From assembly GCF_016925615.1 (NCBI RefSeq), contig NZ_CP070499.1, positions 3,596,001 through 3,660,000 of the forward strand: 64,000 bases of DNA. Direction: 5' to 3'. Numbering within the stretch: position 1 is the stretch's first letter; every line of letters starts with the position of its first letter. Made by a program: the position numbers and the translations under genes. Source of the stretch: Natronosporangium hydrolyticum (GTDB lineage Bacteria; Actinomycetota; Actinomycetes; Mycobacteriales; Micromonosporaceae). Of this stretch, positions 41,706 through 52,661 are shown in pieces. The notes under the pieces are model-generated. The model saw nothing but the letters and a program-made list of their open reading frames with translations. It was not told the origin of the DNA and made no database searches.

Positions 41706-42680
41706 ATGGTGCCGGGCATGTTCCTGGTGGTGGGTGAGAGCGTAGTCGACCTGATCGGGGAGCCGGGCAGCTGGCGGTTCGAGGCCAACGTCGGCGGCAG
41801 TCCGCTGAACGTGGCGCGCGGGCTAGCCGCCGCTGGCCAGCCGGTCCGGCTCGCCAGCGAGGTGGGCGATGACCTGTTCGGCGAGCTGACCCGGGAAGAG
41901 CTGGCGGTGGCCGGCGTGAGCACCGAGGATCTGGCCGGCGGTCCGGCTACCAATCTCGCCTTCGCCCGGCTCGACCCGGCGGGGGTCGCCAGCTACGACT
42001 TCCGGTTCGCCTGGGAGTGGGGTGCCAGACCGGACCTGACCGGGGTGAGTTGCCTGCACACGGGTTCGCTCGCGGCGCTGATCGACCCGGGCGCCAATAC
42101 CGTCGCCGGCACCGTGGCCGCCGCCCGCCAGAATGAAGTGCCGGTCTGCTACGACCCGAACATCCGGGCGTCGCTGATCCAGGACCCGACCGCCGCCCGG
42201 GACCGGGTGGCGAGGCTGGTGGCGACCGCGGACATCGTCAAAGTGAGCGCCGAGGACCTCACCACGCTCTACGCGGGTACCCGCGCGGAGTCGGTCGCCG
42301 CCCGGTGGGCCGCCTCCGGCCCGTGGCTGCTGGTGGTGACCGACGGCGAGGCGGGGGCGCAGGCCTGGTACGCCGGCGCGGTGATCGAGGCGACGCCGCC
42401 GACGGTGCCGGTGGTGGACACCGTCGGCGCCGGCGACGCGTTCACCGCCGGCCTGCTCGCCAGCCTGGCCGAGGCGGGTGCGCTGCGAGGGCCGAAGCCA
42501 GCGGCGGGCCGGGCGGTGGTCGAGGCGGCGCTGCGCCGCGCCACCGCCACCGCCGCCGCGATCTGCGCCCGGCGCGGCGCGGCGCCGCCCGACGCCGCGC
42601 AGGTGGCGGCGCTCGAAGCTGCGGTGACGGTCCGGGACGGTGGGGACCCGCCCCGGACCGACGACAGCATGGCCAGCTGA
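41706..42680 (+). CDS. PfkB-family sugar kinase
   Basis: Ribokinase/fructokinase-like kinase of about 324 residues. FLVVGESVVDLIGEPG and NVGGSPLNVARGLAAAGQPV are the sugar-binding start; the C-terminal signature VVDTVGAGDAFTAGLLASLA contains the catalytic Asp and anion hole. The lid region resembles fructokinases. ATG 41706 and ATG 41718 are both possible starts; neither has a clear ribosome site. Single gene, convergent with the reductase gene 10 bases downstream. Confidence 0.88.
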   Translation: MVPGMFLVVGESVVDLIGEPGSWRFEANVGGSPLNVARGLAAAGQPVRLASEVGDDLFGELTREELAVAGVSTEDLAGGPATNLAFARLDPAGVASYDFRFAWEWGARPDLTGVSCLHTGSLAALIDPGANTVAGTVAAARQNEVPVCYDPNIRASLIQDPTAARDRVARLVATADIVKVSAEDLTTLYAGTRAESVAARWAASGPWLLVVTDGEAGAQAWYAGAVIEATPPTVPVVDTVGAGDAFTAGLLASLAEAGALRGPKPAAGRAVVEAALRRATATAAAICARRGAAPPDAAQVAALEAAVTVRDGGDPPRTDDSMAS

Positions 42681-42690
42681 GGCCGTCGCC

Positions 42691-43947
42691 TTACGGCAGC
42701 AGGTCGGTCAGCGGCACCGAAGGGTCGGCGAGCCGGGCCGGGTCGACCGCCACACCGGCCCGGATCAGCGCCTGGATCTGGTCGGCGACATCCCACACGT
42801 TGACGTTCATCCCGGCCCGCACCCGACGCTGGTCGTCGAGCCAGAAGACCAGGTATTCCGGGACCTTGCCGTCCTTGAGCGCCGGGTCGCCCCGGAACAC
42901 CACCTGGGCGTAGCCCCCGGGCGGGAACCAGCCGGAGAACTCCATGCCCAGGTCGTACTGGTCGGTGAAGAAGAACGGCATCGCGTCGAACTCGACCGGC
43001 TGCCCCAGCATCGACCGGGCGGCGGCCGGCCCGCTGTCGTGGGCGCGGGCCCAGTGCTCCACCCGCAGCGGCCCGCCCGCCAACGCGCTCGGAACCGCCG
43101 CCACGTCACCGCAGGCGTAGATGTCCGGGTCGGAGGTGCGCAGCGTGGAGTCGGTCGCGACCCCGTTGGCGACGGTCAGGTCGGCGGCGACCGCCAGCTC
43201 GGTGGCGGGCTCGACTCCGATCGCCACCACCGCAATGTCGGCGGGCAGCTCGGTGCCGTCGTCGAGCACCACCGTGGTCAGTTCCCGGCCCTCGCCGCGC
43301 AGCTCCCGCACTCCCGAGCCGAACCGGAACCGCACCCCGTGGTGCTCGTGCAGGTCGCGGTAGAGCGCGGCCACCTCATCGCCGAGCACCGACCGCAGCG
43401 GCAGCGGCTCCCGCTCCACCACCGTGACCTCGGCGCCGTGGTGCCGGGCAGCCGCGGCGACCTCCATGCCGATCCAGCCGGCGCCGATCACCACCACCCG
43501 CTTGCCGCCGCCGCGCAGATCCGCCAGCAGCGCATCCGATTCATCCACAGTACGCAGGTAGCGGACGTGGTGCAGGTCGTGACCTGGCACCCGCAGCCCC
43601 CGCACCCGGGAACCGGTGGCGAGCAGCAGCTTGTCGTAGCGCAGCTCCGCCACTCCGTCGAGGGTGACGGTGTGGCTGGCGGCGTCCAGCATGGTGGCCC
43701 GCCGCCCCAGCAGCAGTTCGATCCCCTGCTGCTGCCACCAGTCCGGCTCGTGGAGGAACGCCTGCTCCCGGGGGTCGTTGCCGAGCAGGTAGCCCTTGGA
43801 CAGCGGGGGCCGCTCGTACGGCGGTTCGGTCTCCTCCCCGATCAGCACCACCCGGCCGGTGAACCCCTCGGCGCGCAGCGTCTCGGCGGCCTTACCGCCG
43901 GCCAGCGACGCCCCGACAATCACGAATGTCCGCTCGTCAGCACTCAC
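42691..43947 (-). CDS. FAD-dependent NAD(P)H:ferredoxin reductase-type oxidoreductase
   Basis: Flavoprotein of 418 residues of the putidaredoxin/rhodocoxin reductase type, passing electrons from NAD(P)H to a ferredoxin. The FAD motif is VIVGASLAGGKAAETLR, the NAD motif VVVIGAGWIGMEVAAAARHH, and the second FAD motif IYACGDVAAVPSALAGG. The C-terminal reductase domain is complete. No ferredoxin or P450 gene is adjacent, so the partner is elsewhere. It converges with the kinase gene upstream in the window. Confidence 0.9.
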   Translation of the reverse strand: MSADERTFVIVGASLAGGKAAETLRAEGFTGRVVLIGEETEPPYERPPLSKGYLLGNDPREQAFLHEPDWWQQQGIELLLGRRATMLDAASHTVTLDGVAELRYDKLLLATGSRVRGLRVPGHDLHHVRYLRTVDESDALLADLRGGGKRVVVIGAGWIGMEVAAAARHHGAEVTVVEREPLPLRSVLGDEVAALYRDLHEHHGVRFRFGSGVRELRGEGRELTTVVLDDGTELPADIAVVAIGVEPATELAVAADLTVANGVATDSTLRTSDPDIYACGDVAAVPSALAGGPLRVEHWARAHDSGPAAARSMLGQPVEFDAMPFFFTDQYDLGMEFSGWFPPGGYAQVVFRGDPALKDGKVPEYLVFWLDDQRRVRAGMNVNVWDVADQIQALIRAGVAVDPARLADPSVPLTDLLP

Positions 43948-44014
43948 ATCGATAGCCTAGTACGGCGGCCGTGGTTGACCGTCGAGCCTCGGCGAGTTGT
44001 TCAAGCGGCCTCGC

Positions 44015-45256
44015 TCAGCGCTGACACAGCTCCCGGTGCCAGGCGATCGCCGATGGGTCGGTCAGCGACGCGACCTGGTCGACCACCACCCGCAGCCGGG
44101 CCGCGTCGTCCGACGCCGCTTTCCACGTCGCGGCGAAGACCGGATCGAGCCGGTCCGGCGCCCGATCCAGCAGCGCCGCCACCAGCTCGGTGAGCAGCTG
44201 CCGCTGCTCGCTATACCACGACTCCAGGCTGCGCCGCCGCATCACATACCGCAGCGCGATCCCCTTAAGCAGCGCGCACTGCGCCCGGACCAGGCGTGGC
44301 ACCAACACGTCGGCGTCGTAGCGGCGCAGCGGGCCGGTGCCGAACTCGGTCCGAGTAGCCGCCACCGCGGCGGCCACGAACCGGCCGGTGAGCACGCTGG
44401 TGAACCGCTTGAGCGCAGCCTGGGCAGCATGACTGCCGTCGTAGTCCGAGAGCGGCGCCACCACCGGGTGGGCGAGCAGCTCCGCCAGTGGCTCGGCCAG
44501 GTCGTCGGCGGACTCCGGCGAGTAGACCCGGGCCACATCGGCGCAGAGCGCGGCCCGTTCGTCGGCGTCGGCGAGCAACGGCCCTAGCGACACGTAGCCA
44601 CTGTGGAAACCGTCCTCCACGTCGTGGACCGAGTAGGCGACGTCGTCGGCCCAGTCCATCACCTGCGCCTCCAGGCACCGGCGGTCCGGCTCTGCCGGCG
44701 GGGTGGCTGCCCGCAGCCATTCGAAGACCTCGACATCGTCGGCGTAGACCCCGAACTTGCGTTCGCCGTCGCGGCGGAACCACGGATATTTGCAGGTGGC
44801 GTCGAGGCTGGCGCGGGTGAGATTGAGCCCAGCGCCGGGGATCTTCGCCTCCAGCCGGGTCAGCACCCGCAGGGTCTGAGCGTTGCCCTCGAACCCGCCA
44901 CACTCGGCCGCCACCTGGTTGAGCGCGTGCTCGCCGTTGTGCCCGAACGGCGGATGGCCAAGGTCGTGCGCCAGCCCGGCGGTGTCCACCACATCGGGGT
45001 CGCAGCCCAGATGTTCGCCCATCTCCCGGGCGATCTGCGCGACCTCCAGCGAGTGGGTCAGTCGGGTCCGCAAGAACGCGTCCGAACCGGTGCCGGCGGT
45101 GTGGACCTGGGTCTTGGAGGCGAGCCGCCGGAATCCGGCAGAGTGCAGCACCCGGGCACGGTCGCGCTGGTAAGGCCCTCGTTGGTACGGCACGGGGCGC
45201 GAACCAGAGTCCTTGGGCGGCTCGGGCCGCCACCGTTGCGTGTCACTGCTCACCAC
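44015..45256 (-). CDS. dgt: deoxyguanosinetriphosphate triphosphohydrolase-like protein
   Basis: HD-domain dNTPase of about 413 residues that hydrolyses dGTP and related nucleotides. It carries RLTHSLEVAQIAREMG (His) and AGLAHDLGHPPFGHNGE (HD motif), then QVMDWADDVAYSVHDVED (Asp). The start is the GTG pair at 45256/45253, followed by SSDTQRW; an in-frame ATG 14 codons earlier lacks family similarity. It is in the typical actinomycete dnaG-dgt-ppdK region. Confidence 0.9.
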   Translation of the reverse strand: MVSSDTQRWRPEPPKDSGSRPVPYQRGPYQRDRARVLHSAGFRRLASKTQVHTAGTGSDAFLRTRLTHSLEVAQIAREMGEHLGCDPDVVDTAGLAHDLGHPPFGHNGEHALNQVAAECGGFEGNAQTLRVLTRLEAKIPGAGLNLTRASLDATCKYPWFRRDGERKFGVYADDVEVFEWLRAATPPAEPDRRCLEAQVMDWADDVAYSVHDVEDGFHSGYVSLGPLLADADERAALCADVARVYSPESADDLAEPLAELLAHPVVAPLSDYDGSHAAQAALKRFTSVLTGRFVAAAVAATRTEFGTGPLRRYDADVLVPRLVRAQCALLKGIALRYVMRRRSLESWYSEQRQLLTELVAALLDRAPDRLDPVFAATWKAASDDAARLRVVVDQVASLTDPSAIAWHRELCQR

Positions 45257-45343
45257 GCGGGTGAGCCTACCTGCGTCGAACCGGCCGGCCGGGGCCACGA
45301 GCCCCTCGGTGGGCGCACCTGCGGTAGCCAGCTCCGACCAGAA

Positions 45344-45384
45344 CGGCCCGGCCGAGGTGGGACGAGCCCACCCCGGCCGGGCCG
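45344..45384 (-). terminator. GC-rich hairpin downstream of ppdK
   Basis: CGGCCCGGCC pairs with GGCCGGGCCG, and inner GGTGGG with CCCACC, around a short loop. It lies 29 bases after the ppdK stop on the minus strand. There is no T-run. Confidence 0.5.
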
Positions 45385-45412
45385 ATCTGTCACGTCAGCA
45401 GCGAGCTGTAGC

Positions 45413-48097
<2,685 letters not shown>

Positions 48098-48246
48098 GCT
48101 GCAGCCTCCCACGGTTGCTGGGGACGCGGCTCCGCCTCGATCGCTGGACGCGCTGACCGGCTCCGCCGCGGTACGGATTACCTTCTAACGTTTCGCGCCA
48201 ACTCTAGTCGAGGGCCCCGCCGACGCTCCGTGGTCCCTGCCGTGTC

Positions 48247-48612
48247 TCACGTTGCGGATGCGCCCGCCGGTGATCGTCGATGATCATCGGCGGCCGGCTG
48301 CTCCCCCTCCCGCGGGTACTCGGCCCGCTCGGCCGCTTCCCGCAGCTGCTCGGCGGTGTGCATGATCTCGGTCAACCGGTACGACCAGTGGGGCTCCCGG
48401 GCCATCTGCTGCCGGAGCTGGTCGAGCTCGATCTGGGCGTCGCAGAGCTCCCGCTGCAGCACCCCCACCGAGTCCAGCCGGGTCAGCGCGTCATCCAGCC
48501 GGCGGGTCAGATCGTGCAGGCACCGCTCGACCTGGTGACGGTCGTACCCCCACAGTGAGACATCGAAGTCCGGCACGATGGTTCGGCCCTGCTTCCGCTT
48601 GCGTGTGCGCAT
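48247..48612 (-). CDS. small DivIVA-like coiled-coil protein
   Basis: Protein of 121 residues. VSLWGYDRHQVERCLHDLTRR resembles the N-terminal lipid-binding motif of DivIVA/Wag31-type proteins (Gly-Tyr and basic residues), followed by a coiled coil (LQRELCDAQIELDQLRQQM) and a disordered acidic/Ala tail. A role in cell pole or septum positioning is plausible but not shown. It precedes the sortase-like gene cluster on the same strand. The sequence between it and ppdK (about 130 bases) holds the ppdK promoter region. Confidence 0.72.
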   Translation of the reverse strand: MRTRKRKQGRTIVPDFDVSLWGYDRHQVERCLHDLTRRLDDALTRLDSVGVLQRELCDAQIELDQLRQQMAREPHWSYRLTEIMHTAEQLREAAERAEYPREGEQPAADDHRRSPAGASAT

Positions 48613-48640
48613 GCTGTTCCCTCTTTCTTCGTGGTGGTCG

Positions 48641-48667
48641 CCGACGCCGGCCGGATGTCGGCGTCGG
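48641..48667 (-). terminator. hairpin directly after class F sortase gene
   Basis: CCGACGCCG pairs with CGGCGTCGG, forming a 9-bp stem with a nine-base loop directly after the sortase stop on the minus strand. There is no T-run. Confidence 0.45.
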
Positions 48668-49417
48668 TCAGTCCGCGCCCGCGAGCGTGGCGAAGACGAC
48701 GACGTTGTCGAGGTAGTCCCGGCTCCGTTCGTCGAACTCTCCGCCGCAGGTGATCAGGCGCAGGGTCGGCTGCGCCGACGGACCGTAGACGAGTTCGGCC
48801 GGGAAGTCGTCCTTCGGGTACGCGGCCACTCCGTCTACGTGGAAGGTCGCGACGCTCCGATCGGCGCGCAGCACGTCGATCTGGTCACCGGGCCGCAGCC
48901 GCCCGAGTTCGAAGAAGACCGCCGGGCCGCCGGCCCGGGAATCGACGTGCCCGATGATCACCGCGCTGCCGACCTCCCCCGGCGTGACCCCCCGCTCGTA
49001 CCAGCCGGCCTGGTGGGCGCGGCGCAGCGGCGGCACCTCCACCTCACCGTCGTCATCGACGCCGAGCCGGAGCAGTTCGCTGTCGACGTCGATGCGCGGG
49101 ATGGTCACCCGCACCGGCTCTGCCCGCGCCAGCCCGATGGCCTCGCCGGTCTGGTCGGGCTCACCGGCCTCGCCGCTGGTCGTGGTGAGCCCGTACGCGG
49201 CTGGCGCGACGTCGGGGTCCGGCTGCGGTGGCCGCGGCGACGAGCCTACGGTCAGGCCGGCGAGCATAAGCCCACTGCCGCCAGCGGCCAAGAAGGCCAC
49301 CAGGCAGTACGCGGCCACCCGCCGGCCGGACTGCGGCGATCCGCCGCCGGCGGTGCGGATTCCGTGGCTGCGGTAGTCCTGGCTGCGGTATTCGTGAGTA
49401 CGGTTGTCACTGCCCAT
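48668..49417 (-). CDS. class F sortase, catalytic residues intact
   Basis: Transpeptidase of 249 residues that would link secreted proteins to the cell wall. An N-terminal transmembrane helix (VAAYCLVAFLAAGGSGLMLA) follows a Ser/Arg/His-rich cytoplasmic stretch. The sortase domain has the catalytic His in SAVIIGHVDSRAGG, the Cys in TLRLITCGGEFDERSRDY (TLxTC-like) and Arg nearby. The ATG at 49417 has GGGGAGGAG upstream. It is the last gene of a three-gene set with an anchored secreted protein and a degenerate sortase. Confidence 0.9.
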   Translation of the reverse strand: MGSDNRTHEYRSQDYRSHGIRTAGGGSPQSGRRVAAYCLVAFLAAGGSGLMLAGLTVGSSPRPPQPDPDVAPAAYGLTTTSGEAGEPDQTGEAIGLARAEPVRVTIPRIDVDSELLRLGVDDDGEVEVPPLRRAHQAGWYERGVTPGEVGSAVIIGHVDSRAGGPAVFFELGRLRPGDQIDVLRADRSVATFHVDGVAAYPKDDFPAELVYGPSAQPTLRLITCGGEFDERSRDYLDNVVVFATLAGAD

Positions 49418-49469
49418 CGCTGTCGTCTCCTCCCCGTCGCTGCTGCGAAGCTCCGGCCAGCTGATCCGG

Positions 49470-49967
49470 TCACCAGGACGGGCCGCCGGCTCGGCGACGC
49501 AACAACAGGAACGCGCCGGTGACCGCCGCCGCCAGCACCCCCGCGCCGGCGACCAGCGCCGGACCGGTGCCCTCCCCGATCGGCCCGACGCCGGCCTGCG
49601 GGGCCCCATGGGGGGCGACATTGAACCGGTCGGTGAGGGCGTGGCTCGACGAGGGACAGTAGACACCGGCCACGTACGGGCCGGGTTCGGTGTTGCGGGG
49701 GATGGTGAACGGGGCGACGCCGCTGCCGCTGTGCAGGTTGATCTCCTTGGTCTCCACGGTGTGGTCTCGGTCGCGGCCCCAGAACACCTTCACCGACTGG
49801 TTGCCGGCGCCCTTGCAGACCACCCGGACGGTGATCCGTTCGCCCGGCGCCACGCTCTTCGGTGAGACCGCTACCGAGCTGGCGTGCGCCACCCCCGGCA
49901 CGGTGAATAGCAGCGCGGCCGCTCCCGCCGCGACCAGCGCCAATCGTGCGACGAGCCGTGTCCCCAT
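49470..49967 (-). CDS. secreted, C-terminally membrane-anchored protein, possible sortase substrate
   Basis: Protein of 165 residues. An N-terminal signal peptide MGTRLVARLALVAAGAAALL ends near VAHA. The mature part is a short beta-rich domain with two Cys (VVCKGAG and VYCPSSS) that may form a disulfide, followed by a Gly/Pro linker and a transmembrane helix with RRR at the end. No LPxTG-like motif was seen. It lies between the two sortase-like genes, which makes it a candidate substrate or partner. Confidence 0.78.
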   Translation of the reverse strand: MGTRLVARLALVAAGAAALLFTVPGVAHASSVAVSPKSVAPGERITVRVVCKGAGNQSVKVFWGRDRDHTVETKEINLHSGSGVAPFTIPRNTEPGPYVAGVYCPSSSHALTDRFNVAPHGAPQAGVGPIGEGTGPALVAGAGVLAAAVTGAFLLLRRRAGGPSW

Positions 49968-50003
49968 GGGTTCTCCTCCCGGTTGGTACCCAGCGGGCGC
50001 CGG

Positions 50004-50705
50004 TCACGGCACCAGCGTGGCGAAGACGACGAGCTGCGGGCGCCACTGCGACCCAGCACCGCGGGCGCCCACCAGCCGCAGCTGAGCTTGGCCCGAGACG
50101 CTGGCCGCGGCCCGGTCCGGCGTGTACGGGTCGACCGCTGCGACCTGGAAGGTGGCGACCAGCCCGTCGGCGCGCAGCACCTCGATCTGGTCACCGGGTC
50201 CGAGCTGAGCCAGGCCGGCGAAGGCGGGCGCGACCGGGGCACCGGCCGAGCGACCCATCCCGGCACGGGGGGCGTCCAGCTGCCCCATCAGCACCGCGCT
50301 GCCGAGCTCTCCAGGGCTGGTGCCATCCCGGTACCAGCCCACCAGCTGGCGGGCCGGCGCGCCGCTGAGCCCGTCGTCGCCGAGCCCGAGCGGGGCGATC
50401 CGGGCGTCCACCTCGATCGCCGGGATGCGCAGCCGGGTCGGTACGGCACGGCCGAGCCCGACCATTTCCGGGTCGACTACACCATCCTGGTCGACCACAC
50501 CGCCGTACGGCGCCGGTTGGGTGGCTGCTTCGACCGGGACGGGACCCGACGGTCCGGCGGTCCCCTCGGACCGCAGCAGCAACCCGGCGGCCCCTAGCGC
50601 CGTCACCAGCACCACCGCGAGCAGAGTCAGCGCTCGCCGGGGCGGCGCGGCCGGGCCGAGCCCGGCCGTGGCGGCGATGTTCGTTACGACACTGCCCGTC
50701 CTCAT
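50004..50705 (-). CDS. sortase-fold protein lacking catalytic His and Cys
   Basis: Protein of 233 residues related in sequence to the nearby class F sortase: AVPTRLRIPAIEVDARIAPL, GWYRDGTSPGELGSAVLMG and GPGDQIEVLRADGLVATF align with it. However, the catalytic His is Gln (LMGQLDAP versus IIGHVDS), and the Cys region is QLRLVGARGAG, with Ala in place of Cys. The protein keeps an N-terminal membrane helix (LTLLAVVLVTALGAAGLLL). It is probably a pseudoenzyme with a binding or regulatory role, unless it uses an unknown chemistry. Confidence 0.82.
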   Translation of the reverse strand: MRTGSVVTNIAATAGLGPAAPPRRALTLLAVVLVTALGAAGLLLRSEGTAGPSGPVPVEAATQPAPYGGVVDQDGVVDPEMVGLGRAVPTRLRIPAIEVDARIAPLGLGDDGLSGAPARQLVGWYRDGTSPGELGSAVLMGQLDAPRAGMGRSAGAPVAPAFAGLAQLGPGDQIEVLRADGLVATFQVAAVDPYTPDRAAASVSGQAQLRLVGARGAGSQWRPQLVVFATLVP

Positions 50706-50793
50706 CTTCCGCCCCTAGACCGCGAGTCTTTTTCACGACTTAAGGACGACATTAAGGCGTCTCATGGTTTTTCGAGGCTTTGATTTAATTCAA

Positions 50794-50832
50794 CTAATAC
50801 CGCTGCGAAATCCCCTTTGGGGGTGGTATTAG
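50794..50832. promoter_or_regulatory. AT-rich region with nested hairpin before PEBP gene
   Basis: The 150 bases around this site are AT-rich compared with the rest. CTAATACC (50794-50801) is complementary to GGTATTAG (50825-50832); within it CCCC-TTT-GGGG forms an inner stem. It could be a divergent-promoter element or RNA structure upstream of the gene at 50878. Confidence 0.5.
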
Positions 50833-50877
50833 CCGGTGCCACGTGCACTCGCCACCCGGGTATGCGACCATCACCTG

Positions 50878-51405
50878 ATGAATCTTGATCGTCCCGCCGC
50901 ACCGGATCCGTACGCGCTGCTGCCGGTGGTCCCCACCTTCGTGCTCACGAGCAACGACATATCGGATGGGCAGCCGATCGACGAGCGCCACGCCCACGGC
51001 AGCGCGGGCGGCCAGAATATCTCCCCCCACCTGTCCTGGACGGCCTTTCCTGAGCAGGCCCGCAGCTTCACGGTGAGCTGCCTGGACCCCGACGCCCCCA
51101 CCGGCAGCGGGTTCTGGCATTGGATGGTGGTCAATCTCCCAGTGTCAGTCACCGAACTCGCCACTCGCGCCGAACTGCCCGCCGGCAGTTTCTGCGTGCG
51201 CAATGATTTCGGTGACCGCGACTACGGTGGCCCGGCCCCGCCAGTAGGCGACCGCCCGCACCGCTACATCTTCGTGGTCCACGCGGTCGACGTCGACCGG
51301 CTCGAGGTAACCCCGGACTCGCCACCCGCGTACGTCGGGTTCAACCTGGCCTTCCACACCCTGGCGCGGGCGGTCATCCGGCCCACCTTCGAGCTGAAGG
51401 AGTAG
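50878..51405 (+). CDS. YbhB/YbcL-family PEBP protein
   Basis: Phosphatidylethanolamine-binding-protein-like protein of 175 residues. Motifs are PTFVLTSNDISDGQPI, LSWTAFPEQARSFTV, DPDAPTGSGFWHWMVVNLP and YIFVVHAVDVDRLEV. Members are often called kinase-inhibitor homologues; their role in bacteria is uncertain. ATG 50878 is used; an upstream in-frame start has no family similarity. No ribosome site is visible. Confidence 0.9.
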   Translation: MNLDRPAAPDPYALLPVVPTFVLTSNDISDGQPIDERHAHGSAGGQNISPHLSWTAFPEQARSFTVSCLDPDAPTGSGFWHWMVVNLPVSVTELATRAELPAGSFCVRNDFGDRDYGGPAPPVGDRPHRYIFVVHAVDVDRLEVTPDSPPAYVGFNLAFHTLARAVIRPTFELKE

Positions 51406-51416
51406 CCACCCGTTCG

Positions 51417-52652
51417 CTACGCCACGGCCCGAAACCGGGCGATCCAGTCAGCGTTGAGTTCGTCGGCCTGCCGGGGCACCCGTGAGCGGATCGCTGCCCC
51501 CGGTGGCAGCACCAACTCCAGCGAGTCCAGCACCCCCTCGGTCACCCCGGTCGGGTCGGCCGCCAACTCCTCGTAGCTCACCTCGTACGGCTCGACGTGT
51601 TGCTCGGCGAACCAGCGCCGCCACGCCGCCCGCTGCTGCTCGATCGTCTCGACCAGCTGGGCGATCCGCGACCGGTCGTAACGGGGCGGCTCCTGCGACG
51701 GGGCGTCACCTACCTGCCAGCGCTTCGTCTGTTCGGCCCGCGCCCACGACACCGCCTGCGCCACCGTGTCCGCGCGCTCGACGTAGACGAAGCGCAGCCG
51801 GCCGAAGGCCTGCCGCAACAGCTCTACATCGGCCGCCCCGGCCACCGGGGCGGCCGCCCGCAGCTGGGCGACCAGTTCGTCCAGGGTTCCCCACATGATC
51901 CGTACCCCGAAGATGCCGTTCGGAGTCGACCCGGCGGCGATCGCCGCCGCGAGGAAGTCCGGAAACCGCCACCCGCCGTCGTCACCGCGCGGCAGCTCCC
52001 AGCGCCGCGCCAACGACTCGGCGTCCGGCCGCCGGAAGTACGACTCGGGTCGACCCGCCACCCCGGTCGACCGCAGCAGGCTGCACAGCAGAGTGCTGCC
52101 GGTCCGGGGCGTCCCGCAGATCACGTACCCGTCGACGGCCGGCTCGGCCGGCAACAACCCCATCGTGCGCTCGCTGGAGGCGACCAGCTCGGGATCCCCC
52201 CGCTGCTGCCGCAGCGCCAACGCCTCCCGCAGACACTGCGCGGCCGCGTTGAACCGCCGCTGGTCGAGCCGGCACTTGCCGAGGTGTTGCAGCGCGAAGT
52301 CCACCCGGTCCGGCCGGTGCGCGCGGGCCAGCCGTACCGCGTCCTGATACTGCGCCTCGGCCGGCGCCAACGCCCCGCGATACCGGTAGGCGTCGCCCAG
52401 GTTGATCCGCACCGCGATCCGCGGCCACGGCTCACCGGCCGCCTCGGCCGCCTCGGCCCTCGTCAACGCGTCAGTGAGCACCTGCTCGGCCCGGTCGAAC
52501 TCGCCGAGCACGACCAGCCCGATACCGGCCTGTCGCAGGGTGGAGACCGTCGGCTCGCTGGCGAGCAGCCGGGCCACCTCCTGCGCCAACCCGTCCCGAT
52601 CGGTCGGCACCATCCGTTCCCGCGCGTCGAGCGCGATCAGGCCCTCCCGCAC
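51417..52652 (-). CDS. TPR-containing sulfotransferase (Stf0-like)
   Basis: Fusion protein of 411 residues. Residues 1-165 are TPR-like helices (LVVLGEFDRAEQVLTDAL, INLGDAYRYRGALAPAEAQY, LGKCRLDQRRFNAAAQCL). A sulfotransferase domain of the Stf0 type follows: the PAPS 5' phosphate loop is ICGTPRTGSTLLCSLLRSTG with SYF nearby. Mycobacterial Stf0 sulfates trehalose; this enzyme's acceptor is unknown, and a TPR may recruit a partner. It ends 9 bases before the glycyl-tRNA synthetase stop side, on the same strand. Confidence 0.87.
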   Translation of the reverse strand: MREGLIALDARERMVPTDRDGLAQEVARLLASEPTVSTLRQAGIGLVVLGEFDRAEQVLTDALTRAEAAEAAGEPWPRIAVRINLGDAYRYRGALAPAEAQYQDAVRLARAHRPDRVDFALQHLGKCRLDQRRFNAAAQCLREALALRQQRGDPELVASSERTMGLLPAEPAVDGYVICGTPRTGSTLLCSLLRSTGVAGRPESYFRRPDAESLARRWELPRGDDGGWRFPDFLAAAIAAGSTPNGIFGVRIMWGTLDELVAQLRAAAPVAGAADVELLRQAFGRLRFVYVERADTVAQAVSWARAEQTKRWQVGDAPSQEPPRYDRSRIAQLVETIEQQRAAWRRWFAEQHVEPYEVSYEELAADPTGVTEGVLDSLELVLPPGAAIRSRVPRQADELNADWIARFRAVA

Positions 52653-52661
52653 GGCGCCCGC

